This document shows, in pieces, positions 38,677 to 48,029 of a stretch of DNA of 64,000 nucleotides. The stretch covers positions 1,984,001 through 2,048,000 of the forward strand of contig JACGCN010000001.1 of assembly GCA_014905825.1 (NCBI GenBank), written 5' to 3'. Origin of the DNA: Lyophyllum atratum (lineage: Eukaryota; Basidiomycota; Agaricomycetes; Agaricales; Lyophyllaceae). How positions within the stretch are numbered: the first letter of the stretch is position 1; every line of letters starts with the position of its first letter. The notes under the pieces were generated by a model. That model was not told the origin of the DNA. It was given only the letters and a program-made list of their open reading frames with translations, and searched no databases. A program made the position numbers and the translations under genes.

Positions 38677-39818
38677 ATGGCGTTTCGCATTGGGGCGAGG
38701 GCAAGCCATATCCTCAAGAAAGTGGCGGTACGGCCCGCTGTTACGTCTGCGGTAGCCAACCCCAGACGTTTTCATTCGTCTCCTTCGTTCAAAGGCAATT
38801 GAACTTATATTATCCTAACACCGCACCTACTGACCTTTGCCATTGTAGCCTCCGCGTCGCCCTTCACTGAACCCACGTCGCCCAACCCCACTGTCTCTCT
38901 GTATGCAGAGACCACCGAATCTCTCCATACATACGGTTCCTACCTCATCCAGTCACTCCCGAAGTTCATACAACAGTTTTCTGTACTCAAGGATGAATTG
39001 ACGCTCTACACGGCCCCCTCTGGCGTCATTCCCGTCCTCACCTTCCTGCGTGACCACTCGCAATGTCAGTTCAAGGCTCTTATGGACATTAGCGGCGTCG
39101 ACTTTCCGGAGCGGGAGAAACGTTTCGAGGTCGTGTATCACCTCCTAAGCATCAAGCACCAAGGAAGAATACGGGTCAAGACCTACGCAGGAGAGGCTGA
39201 CCCTGTTCCTAGCGCATGCGAACTATTCCGAGGGGCGGACTGGTATGTTCCCGAGTCTTGAAGCAGCAACTCCCTCTCAGTGTAGTGATACAGGTACGAG
39301 AGAGAAGCCTGGGACCTTTACGGGATCTTTTTCAACAATCACCCTGACCTGTACGTGTCATTGATACCTACGTTCATATTAACTGAAACTGACCTGTTTG
39401 TGCAGTCGCCGCATACTAACCGATTATGGTGCGCTGATTAGATATATCCTAACGCGTTTTTTGCTCAACTTTACATAGGATTTGAGGGACATCCTCTGCG
39501 TAAAGACTTCCCATTATCTGTACGTATCTCAGGGTACCGCCATTAGACTTAAAACTGATATTCTCGTCCTTATCAGGGATACACCGAAGTCCGATACGAT
39601 GAGGAACGGAAGCGCGTTGTTTACGAGCCTTTGCAGTTAACTCAAGCCTTCCGGTAAGCTTTCTTGCCGTTTTCCAAGTCCAACCTGACTGGACTGTTTA
39701 TCACAGCAATTTTGAATCTCTATCCCCATGGGAGCAGGTTGGAGACGGAACCACACCTCGCAGGCCGGACGATCTCAAACACCTTCCGCCTCCCAAGCCT
39801 GAGGAGCCCAAAAAGTAA
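38677..39818 (+). CDS. NADH:ubiquinone oxidoreductase 30 kDa subunit (NDUFS3/NUGM)
   Basis: A hydrophilic core subunit of respiratory complex I, located in the peripheral arm near the quinone site. The ATG at 38677 gives a presequence rich in Arg/Ala (MAFRIGARASHILKKVAV ... NPRRFHSSPSFK). The intron at 38795-38848 has a GC donor (AAAG|GCAATT), and using it gives SFKASASPFTEPTSPNPTVS without a break. Core motifs follow: [77 protein letters not shown] and GYTEVRYDEERKRVVYEP. The end is LPPPKPEEPKK. Six or more short introns. Complete and intact, about 275 residues. Convergent with MTC1, 103 bp between stops. Confidence 0.92.
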
Positions 39819-39921
39819 ACTGGGCAGCCACTACATAGACCTAGCGGATGGGTATACAGAAAATTCATTATTGTCATGTCCAGTTGCGTGAATGTCAGAA
39901 GCAGGTAGATCATACAAATAG

Positions 39922-41402
39922 TCACTCCTCTGCCTTATCCTCTTTCTCCTTGGGCTCTGCGTTTGGAGTTTCCTTGTTCTCGTCGCTCTCTACTCTCCCC
40001 GTCTTCCCCTGCCCACCCCAACCCATCCTCGCGACGAGGTACTCCTGCCCAACGACTTCGACGCCGACCCTCAAAGCCTCAGCGACCAAATCTTCCACCC
40101 AATCAAATTCGTCCCACAGATCTAACCATTTACCTGGAACAGCCTGAGTGATCGTGGTGTGCGTCAACTGATGTTCAGGGTCGGACAGATAAAGCAGGAA
40201 CTGAAGATGTTGCTTCTGTGTGGAGGCTGCTTCTGATTCGCTGGATTGGGAAGCAGGGGTGTCAGAAGAGTCGTAGATCGTGAAATATGGTTGCACGCGA
40301 AGATAAACATGGGAGTAGGTGGTTGGAGAAGAGGGGTTTGGTGACGTCGGCTTCGTGTTGTTCTTGATGAGTTCCTCAATGTCCGCCTGTGAGGCTAAGG
40401 TGAGCAGTTTGCAAGGGCTTGAAATCACGCTAATACCTGGGCAAGCTTGAAGGCGGCGTCATAACCTTCGACAGTGTTGAAGTTCCTCTCTGTCCCTCCT
40501 GCCTTCGGTCGTGACTCGTCACCTCTATTGACGACCAGGTCACCACCTTCGACTTGTTCCATGATCTAAAGCATCATCGGTTACTGTCATAGAATTAAGA
40601 CTGAGACGCCTGCTAACCCGTGAAAGAGCACGATAGACCAGAGATTCGACGCCATCGTATCCTTGCATGTCGTGGCTTAACCACACTTGGATGACTTCAT
40701 GCTCAGATATCGGAGGAGCGACGACATTTAGGATGTCCGTAAGCGTAGATAGTCCAACACGTTTGAAGTCTTGTCCTATAGATTGCAAGGCTATCAATAA
40801 CGTTTGCCGCTATTAGAACTGGCGGACAAACCAATTTTATCGAGTTGAGCTGCTTTAGCATATTCAATAACACCCTCACCCCACTTCCGCGCTTGTTCGT
40901 TCTTGGGGAGTGCTTTCACCTGTTCATCCACGACTGTCTTCGCTTGCTGAATAGCAGCAGAGGCCGTTGACCAAACGGAACCCCAGCCCCAAGCGCCCGC
41001 TCCTCCAGAGGCAGTAGCAGTATCCGCCTTCGCCTTCTCGTTGGCTGAGGCCACCCTGGAGAGCGACGATGCTGATGACGATGCGGGAGGCGAAACTGAT
41101 CCCCCGCCTAGCCTGACTCTCTCGGTACTCTTTCGAAGGGTCGGCGTTCCAGAGCGCGAGATGGGTCTGTCGAGATGGGTGGAGGTAGGGCGAGTGGGTT
41201 CCGCGCTTTTCTGCGTTATCTCGTCAAGGAAAGCCAGGACTTCTGCTTCGCCCTCGGCATTGGCTGTGGCTTGGCCTGGAGCATTGTTAGCGATGTTGGC
41301 GGATTTGGAGGGGCTTGTTTCTGGTGGTGGGGTGAATGAGTCGAGGTCATCGAGAAATTGCAGAGCTTCTTCATGCTTGGACTTCAATGCTTTGGAGGTC
41401 AT
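39922..41402 (-). CDS. MTC1: MTC1-like protein (maintenance of telomere capping 1)
   Basis: A fungal family of cytosolic proteins, linked in yeast by genetics to telomere capping and seen with COPI vesicles; the biochemical role is unknown. The ATG at 41402 gives MTSKALKSKHEEALQFLDDL, then EVLAFLDEITQKS, the typical MTC1 start. A Ser/Pro linker leads to GAGAWGWGSVWSTASAAIQQ and WGEGVIEYAKAAQLDKIG. The intron near 40796-40830 joins this to QDFKRVGLSTLTDILNVVAP. Then EHEVIQVWLSHDMQGYDGV, IMEQVEGGDLVVNRG and, in the last exon, HVYLRVQPYF and GKWLDLWDEFDWVEDLVAEA follow. The Glu/Lys-rich tail ends KEDKAEE. About 435 residues, intact. Confidence 0.85.
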
Positions 41403-41854
41403 GGTTGGAATGCAAGCTTATTACACACGATCGGGTCCTTCATAGTTCAAATGGAGCAATCCTGTCACACCTGCAGCTGTCAACACCTTTCACGAGACTA
41501 CTACAAAGTACTTAGGCCCAGCCGTACAACGTCGATACTGTACGGTATCTTCCTCCTACATGCTCGGAGATACGTAGACCCCTAGCTCACCTCCATTGAA
41601 TCCGCAGCTATACGTGACTTGAAGGTCCGTCCATGACCAGCTGATATGGCTGCGGAAGGGAGCCGTGCGGCGTCTAGGTTGTGCATTTACATTCTTCATG
41701 TATAGTTTACGCATGGTCGTTGAACACTTTATCTAAGGGTTGTTGTGGTTGAGTCGGCCGGACCGGAAAATGGGTTGCATCATGCATGTGATTATGGTCA
41801 CTTTAACCTGGTCCTCCACAGCCGTGTACGTGTTGGCATAGACCACCAACAGCC
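41403..41854. other. Divergent intergenic region MTC1-like / PXMP4
   Basis: 452 bp holding two promoters; nothing further recognised. Confidence 0.4.
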
Positions 41855-42593
41855 ATGGACGCCATCCAGCAGATTCTAACCAACCCAGCATATCACGATT
41901 ACCTCGCCATCTTGAAGGGTGCTAGGAACGGCCTCGTTTACGGCGCCAAGGTTAGATTTCCCCATGCTCTGGTCATGTCGGTTCTGTTCGGGCGTGGAGA
42001 GTGAGTTAGAGACCTTTATACACATCGCACACGTTGTCAACATCATTATCAGCTGGCGGACACGTCTGCGCGTTATCTACCGCGCAACAAAACAGCATGC
42101 TCTCAATCTTGCCAAGTTCGTGACGCTCTACAAGACCGTCCTCTTGATTCAGAAAAAGGCAAACGGTGGCAAGGAGCGAAGCATTGACACCTTTATCGCT
42201 GGTCTTCTCGGAGGCTACGTTGTATTCGGAGATCGGAATGCGGTGAACGAGCAGGTCGGTGTCCATACCCAATCGAAGGAAAACTTCCACTGAAATCTGA
42301 AATAGATCGTGCTTTATGTTGTATCACGCGTCGTTGCGTCGTTCATTCCGCGCGCGGGCAAGCCTTACTCCACGTCCTCACAATCTTTGTCGGCTGGCTC
42401 CGCTGGTAAACCTCTCCCACCCGACTCCCGCTACTTCACTGTCTTTGCCGCGCTATCGTGGGGTGCAGTCATGTGGTTATTCCAACATCGCGGCGAGACC
42501 ATCCAGCCTGGCATGTTCAACTCCATGAAATACCTATATCGCGACTCAGAGACTTGGAGCGGCCTCCGAACATTGTTCTGGCATAATACATGA
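41855..42593 (+). CDS. Peroxisomal membrane protein 4 (PXMP4, Tim17/22/23 family)
   Basis: A small integral peroxisomal membrane protein of the Tim17/Tim22/Tim23/PMP24 family; transport role not defined. The ATG at 41855 gives MDAIQQILTNPAYHDYLAIL, KGARNGLVYGAKVRFPHALV and FGRGE. After intron 1 (about 42000-42051) comes RVIYRATKQHALNLAKFV and ERSIDTFIAGLLGGYVVFGD. After intron 2 (about 42257-42307) comes IVLYVVSRVVASF and a C-terminal block with FAALSWGAVMWLFQHRG and SMKYLYRDSETW. Lengths and all blocks match PXMP4 (about 212 residues). Intact. Confidence 0.9.
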
Positions 42594-42736
42594 CATGATA
42601 CACTACACCGCATTCTTCGGCAGCCCGTTATATTATACCATACATTCAAGCTGTTGCTGGCAATTTCAGGTATCGGCAGGCAGTTGGTCGATCCGCTTTA
42701 TAGCCCTCCGGCTTTTATACTAGGTCACAGGATAAT

Positions 42737-43792
42737 TTAGACATCTGATCTTTGCCGGGCGATACGAAACGGAACGTACAGCAAGCATTTGGAATGCAGC
42801 AATGCAGGCCTTCTGGCATATTCTGCACGATTTTGGCAAACTCTCCACCACTGTCTCCATTTCACCCGCGATATCAGTAACTGGAAAAAATCAGAAACAA
42901 CCTCCCGTGTTGACCGGCATGGGGCCGCACCTGTTTCGATCATATACGCCAAAGCTGCACGTTTTGCCTCCCAGATAGCAGTTGTTTCTCGCTGATGGGA
43001 CGAGCACACCCCATATCCTTGAAAAGATGTTTAAATTGGTAAGCCAGCACGTAAAACACGGCGGTATACTTACCATGTGGAAAGATATCCTCAGCCAACA
43101 CAAGGTCTCGAAGGGCCTTGACACGCAAAGCCTGTAACCGGACTAGCTTGTGGTAGGCAGGGACGTCTGGAATGACTGAGACCTCGTCTGATGTATATGA
43201 CGCAAGTGGTAACAGGTATTGGCTTGCCTCAGAAGCAACATAATCCAGCTTCTGGGCAGTGGCGAAGCCATAGATCTGCAGAGGAAACGCAGGCGCGTGC
43301 GCGAGGAGATGTGCATTTAGAGTCTTCGTGACTGAATCAGATATTGCATACTTGTCCACCAGGCTATACAATAACGATAGAAGAAGAGGAAGAGGTATCA
43401 CGGTTGCTGGATCATAAACCCTCTGGGGCAACTTGTGGTTCAGTATTGCCTGCTCTGAGGTCTCATCATCTGGCTGGAGGATCGGTGGCGCAGGTGGGTA
43501 GTGCAAGAGTCGAAGGAGTGCGATTAGAACTGCGGAAGTCTCGTGGAGGTCGACCGTCTGTTCCCCAACATGATCTGATGGGCCAGCTTCCCCGAACGAA
43601 AACATGTCTCCTGGAAACACTAGTAGTTAACACATACGTCAAAGTCGAAAATTCTTATCATAGCGTACGAAAAACTTCACTATTCCGCATCGACGCGCGG
43701 TTCACCTGGAAGCTAATATCATCGGGGACGGATCTGACAACAAAGTCAGGGTCTTCGCAATCGAAAGTCGTCCATGATTCTGGGGATGACAT
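42737..43792 (-). CDS. BTB/POZ-domain protein
   Basis: The start at 43792 gives MSSPESWTTFDCEDPDFVVR and SVPDDISFQVNRASMRNSEV, the first half of a BTB fold. After an intron (about 43622-43671) MFSFGEAG, HETSAVLIALLRLLHYPP and LLSLLYSLVDKYAISDSVT follow, as in the large Agaricomycete family of BTB proteins. Next come LNAHLLAHAPAFPLQIYGFA and a helical region. The last exon includes SHQRETTAIWEAKRAALAYM and ends IARQRSDV. About 300 residues. Such genes are expanded in mushroom fungi and usually lack a known partner; Cullin-3 adaptor function is a guess from the fold. Neighbour of Ras on the same strand. Confidence 0.72.
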
Positions 43793-44199
43793 TGAGCAGA
43801 GGGCTGGACATAGAAGAAGGCTTAACTGTATTAAATATGTGTCATGTGTGCTGCGGGGAGACGTGGCCTTGACAGGTCGCTCATCTACGTACCGGCGTGG
43901 CAGGGCATGGCCTTTCAATCTGTGCAGCTCAATGACATGGCAGTCCGACGTCCCACATCAAAGGAGATGGCGATGAAGATCAAAACACATGTCTCCGTCC
44001 ATCCAGAGTACATCAGAGATCCCTAGCTACATCGTGGGCAACAGGTACATGGTGAGCAAGCAGGAGAAATGGCGGAAAGAGGAGGGGTGAGGGGAGGCGG
44101 GAGCACCAGAAAGAAAATGAAATGAAATAAGACATAGTGGTATCATCAAAAGAGGTAAAAGAAGGAATCTAAAAATCGGCTGATCCCAGAAAGAGTCCC

Positions 44200-45053
44200 C
44201 TACATGATAATACACTTCTTCTTCTTCCCTTCATGAGGTTTCACGGGACCTGGTACACCCGGTTCTATGCTTCTCGTCTGTCGTAGCGCACGAACGAGAT
44301 TCGTAAAAAGACGTTCAACATTTTGCGCTGTTTTCGCAGAGGTCTCGATGAATTCGCAGCCGAATTGCCGTGCGAGAGCGGCTCCCTCGTCCTTCGATAC
44401 CTCGCGTTCGTAAGTCTTGTCGCATTTATTGCCGACCAGCATGAAAATGGGGTCCCCTCTTTTGACCCGTCGCATGGACTGGCGGAAGGTTTCGAGCCGA
44501 TCGAAAGTTGATCTTGAAGCAATCGAATATACAAGGATGAACCCCTGACCCTCTCTACGGATAATCGATGAAGTGTGGCGGCCAATATAAGCATGAGCGT
44601 ACTCACCGTACCCACTGGTCACGCAGCGTGGCATACTCCTCTGAGGAAAGAAACAATAAGCATGGGAAGAGATGAATCAGGCACCTACGTACCCTGACCG
44701 GCAGTATCAATAACCTCCACAAAACACATACGATTATCCACCACTAGCTGCTTCCGGTAAGCATCTTCTATCGTTGGATCGTATGTCTGTAAAGGAAATG
44801 AAGGAATGAGTGATCTAGCGCATGTCGCAGGAATTAGAACACACCTCTGTCCAGGTTGTAAAAGTCCTTGAGTGAGGCGTGATACGACACAGAAACGTAA
44901 CTTTATGACTTACCAACAAAACAATTCAGGGTGAACTTGACGGGAGGTTATTCTTCTGCAAACGTGGATGAAGAAGAGGATACCTGCCTGCACAGCTAAA
45001 GCAGTTTTCCCCACACCGCCATCACCAAGAACTGCTACCCTCCAGTTGTCCAT
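44200..45053 (-). CDS. Ras-family small GTPase
   Basis: A membrane-anchored molecular switch. The ATG at 45053 gives MDNWRVAVLGDGGVGKTALA (P-loop). The next exon supplies FTLNCFV, and a later one TYDPTIEDAYRKQLVVDN (effector loop) and FVEVIDTAGQEY (switch II). NKCD and ETSAK guanine-binding motifs follow, then a Lys-rich tail and the CAAX box CIIM, which predicts prenylation. Intron 1 begins with GC (CAG|GCAGGT), the only donor that keeps AVQ-FTL in frame. The Glu before TYDPTIED needs two extra bases between the FTLNCFV exon (donor GTAAGT) and the TYDPTIED exon. A 2-nt exon AG between ACAG and GTGTGT near 44844-44847 would supply them. About 195 residues. Ras1/Ras2 versus Rsr1 was not settled. 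Confidence 0.9.
44844..44847 (-). other. Predicted 2-nt micro-exon of the Ras gene
   Basis: In minus-strand order: TTTGTTG|GTAAGT ... CTGGACAG|AG|GTGTGTTCTAAT ... TTTACAG|ACATACG. Inserting the AG makes codon GAG (Glu) and gives CFVETYDPTIED. Skipping it shifts the effector loop out of frame. A 2-bp deletion at the last acceptor in the consensus is the alternative. Confidence 0.4.
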
Positions 45054-46292
45054 TTCTGTACTTCAGATGAGTCGACGAGTGGGTAAGATATGAGGGTCCA
45101 ATGTACCTCAGAAAGGTCAAAATGAGCGTAAGCAAAGGAATCGAAGGCTGAAAGTCGATAGGCGTGAAGCAAGAGAAGGCGGTCGGTGGATAGGAGGATG
45201 AAATGACAAGTTGAGCAAGGACGATGTAGAAGAAACAATAAAGGATTCAAACAGTGGTCGTCGTGCAAATCGTGGTTCGTGGAGAGGTCGTAAAAAGGCG
45301 CGGGAGAGGCCTTGGTGGATGGGTGGATGGCAGCGAGCCAACGGCAAGAGTCTTGGTTTGGTCGTGAGCGAATCCACCCTTTTCTACCCTTCCCTTTTAG
45401 GCATCTGCAACCATTTTTCCACGATTTTCATTTTGGTCCGGATCTGCTCACTCCCATTTCAGCATGTACATACAACAGCCTTTCTATCATATCCCATACA
45501 CATCTCTTCAAGCCATACATATCCCGGACATCTCCGACCCATCTATGTGTTACCCTCTCGTCCAAATTCGCTCCAGAAGTCCATCGCGCACAGTGCCCAG
45601 ATACCCAGAGAGGTACTAAGCCGATAAGATCCGAGCGACACCCAAAACGCCAGTCGCCTGTCTCGTTTACCTCGGGAGAGCAATAAACAACATCCGCTAA
45701 GATATTCCACAAAAGTCCATGGATCAGAACACGCATCTTTTGGAAATTCAAGGCGACCTGTGTAGCGAGTCCCCTATGGGCAAAAGGAGGCTCGGAGGCA
45801 GTAGAATGATCAACTCATACCCAGGACCTGGCATCGAGGACCTGCTTGAGCACTGAACAAGCCCAAGTCTAAAATAAGTCCTACCCGTATCCTGAAAAGA
45901 ACTACTCTCACGATCTCTTTTGTCTTCGGGTGATATACTGACGGCTACGCACCTGTTTGGCCGTGGCAGAACCGGCTCCGAGTGGTTCAATTAAGCCCTT
46001 TGACGGGACATGAGGCTAGGGTCCCTGTAGACGTCCAGGAATATGATGGAGCGCAGCATAACCAGGTCATACGAATCCGCGCATCTGGACTCTCGATATA
46101 TTCATCCTTGGACTATGTATATGGGCCTGGAAATTACCGTGACCCAAAGACCAATCTCATGGCTATGCTGATACATGACTCGTTCTGACTGAGGCATGTT
46201 AAGTTGGGATCGCGTGGGGGCGCAAAGGGTTCAAGCCTGCATCTCTATATATCTGGCCATGAGGCTGATATGGATTCCAGAAAGCCGAGAAT
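45054..46292. other. Intergenic region between Ras and the transposon island
   Basis: About 1.2 kb, pyrimidine/purine-skewed near the Ras start. No gene-like frame and no recognised repeat. Confidence 0.45.
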
Positions 46293-46598
46293 TCGGGTTT
46301 AAACGAACCCGTTTACACAAGGTCAATGTGCAGTCCCTTGAGACTCTGCGTTGAGCAAGAGAAATTAAACATGTGCAAACTGCACAAATATGTGAATGAC
46401 GAGACCATGGCGCTCACTGACGCGCAGTCTCATATTACTAAGAATTCGAGTAGCCTAGAAGACGGATAGTTGAGACGGGTTCTCCTCCGGGAACCTTGTC
46501 ATCACAACTCAAGCCTCTTCTAGGTAAATTTGAATTCGCAGGAACCTTGTTATCACAACTCATTCCTGTTATAGAGCAGAGTCTTGTTTTCTTCGAGG
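46293..46598 (+). repeat. Ngaro repeat A1
   Basis: 306 bp direct repeat of 51305-51610, starting TCGGGTTTAAACGAACCC and ending CTTCGAGG. It contains an internal near-duplicate of about 22 bp (GGAACCTTGTCATCACAACT and GGAACCTTGTTATCACAACT). Confidence 0.9.
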
Positions 46599-46646
46599 TT
46601 TATTAGAACTTCGTTCATCGTTCCTCAGCAAATATTTTAGCTCTTC

Positions 46647-48029
46647 ATGTCAGACAATGGCAGATCGACTTCCCAATCCGAATATTCGACCTCCTTCGTT
46701 ACTTCAACGGTTGACCAAAATTCCACTGGATCTACGTCTGTCAACGCCTCGTCCGTCAACGCCACCCCTCCAAGCGTTAACGCCAAAGCCATCATGGCCA
46801 TCGAGAAAGTATTCGGATCCTTTAGGGAATCTAAAATCAGTAAAGGGTCAGCCATCTTCGAAATCATGGATATCATCACAAATGCAGGAGCCAATGAACC
46901 TACCCGACGGTCAACCGTCACGTCCTGTATCGGCAAACTTGATAACATCGAATCTTCCCGAGCCACTGCTTTGTCCAGAGGAAATGTCATCGCGGGAGCT
47001 ACAAACAAACAATCAGATAGTCCAGACACTGGGATTAGAGGTAAATCGCCAGTCGGAGCCGATAACCCGGATAGGGAAGCATCAGATACAGACAAGCGAA
47101 CCGAAGACTTCTTGCGCACCGTCAAACTTGGAAAGAGACGTGCTAGAGAACTCTCATCGGTTTCCGATTCTTCCGATTCGAGCTCAGAGTCCAATGGAAG
47201 TAACAGCTCAGGAGACGACGATGAGAAACCCAAGAAGCGAAAGATTGACGAAAGAAAGTTGCCATGGCATAAGAAAGAGAAGGACTTACTGGAGACGTCG
47301 AATCCCCAATGCAACGAAAACCGCATCTTGCTCGAATATTACGCGAGGGACCCGGGCAAAGTCAAGAGAAAGATTAGACTCTCCCCCGCTGCCCCGAGAG
47401 GTTTCCCTGTCACGCAATGGGACAACATCATCCGCGGGAACGCCGTCGACCTCGACGTCGTGCTCAGTTCACTCCATCATGTTTCCGCTCCTAAAGAGAA
47501 CGTTGGACGTATCGGAGGAACTGAAATCCATCTCGGAAGGAATGATCCAGTCAGGAAGGTTCAAACGAGCGGCAATTGGGCCGCCGCCTGGGATGCCTAC
47601 TCCGAAGCGAATGCGGTCGCTTTCCCCGGACGCGAGAAAGAACTCAAGACCTACGCGAAATATATCAATGGTCTTTTCTCTGCCTTCGGAGTCCACCATC
47701 ACGGACAAGTTATCCTCCTCGACCGCGCTATCAGAGATGAAGTCGGGGGTGGACACAGTTGTCTACTCACCGACCAAGCAGACTTCTCGCGACTATTCAG
47801 CGCAATCATCATGCCAGCGGGAATCGAGTCCGGTTCAGGAAGTGGATCCAAGAAGGGGTCTGGATCGGGAAGCATGCGTCCAAAGGGAGCGAAGCAGATC
47901 TGTAACAGATTCAACGAAGGGAATTGCCCCCGCATGGACGGAACGTGCTATTTCTCCCACATCTGCAAAGGACCAAAATGTCACTCAGCACCCCACGGAA
48001 TCTTCGAGTGCCCCCACGCGAAGAAATGA
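46647..48029 (+). CDS. Ngaro Gag-like protein with CCCH zinc finger
   Basis: 460 codons. Residues 1 to about 200 are Ser/Asn/Asp-rich with an Arg/Lys/Glu segment. The middle part (LLEYYARDPGKVKRKIRLSP through NWAAAWDAYSEANAVAFPGR and KYINGLFSAFGVHHHGQVIL) looks folded and resembles the nucleoprotein region of YR elements. A Gly/Ser linker leads to a C-terminal CCCH finger (C419-x7-C427-x6-C434-x3-H438; QICNRFNEGNCPRMDG) and a second Cys/His cluster (ICKGPKCHSAPHG). The ATG at 46647 has a weak context (T at -3, T at +4), while an ATG in another frame 10 nt on is strong. The whole gene lies inside the overlapping reverse transcriptase frame. Confidence 0.8.
   Translation: MSDNGRSTSQSEYSTSFVTSTVDQNSTGSTSVNASSVNATPPSVNAKAIMAIEKVFGSFRESKISKGSAIFEIMDIITNAGANEPTRRSTVTSCIGKLDNIESSRATALSRGNVIAGATNKQSDSPDTGIRGKSPVGADNPDREASDTDKRTEDFLRTVKLGKRRARELSSVSDSSDSSSESNGSNSSGDDDEKPKKRKIDERKLPWHKKEKDLLETSNPQCNENRILLEYYARDPGKVKRKIRLSPAAPRGFPVTQWDNIIRGNAVDLDVVLSSLHHVSAPKENVGRIGGTEIHLGRNDPVRKVQTSGNWAAAWDAYSEANAVAFPGREKELKTYAKYINGLFSAFGVHHHGQVILLDRAIRDEVGGGHSCLLTDQADFSRLFSAIIMPAGIESGSGSGSKKGSGSGSMRPKGAKQICNRFNEGNCPRMDGTCYFSHICKGPKCHSAPHGIFECPHAKK

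Noticed and set aside
46195..46265. tRNA-like GGGTTCAAGCC B-box
   Set aside because: No matching A-box, acceptor stem or cloverleaf could be drawn around it.
46637..47326. 229-codon minus-strand open frame across the Ngaro gag
   Set aside because: Ser/Leu/Asp-rich antisense shadow with no motif; the gag and RT frames on the plus strand explain the region.
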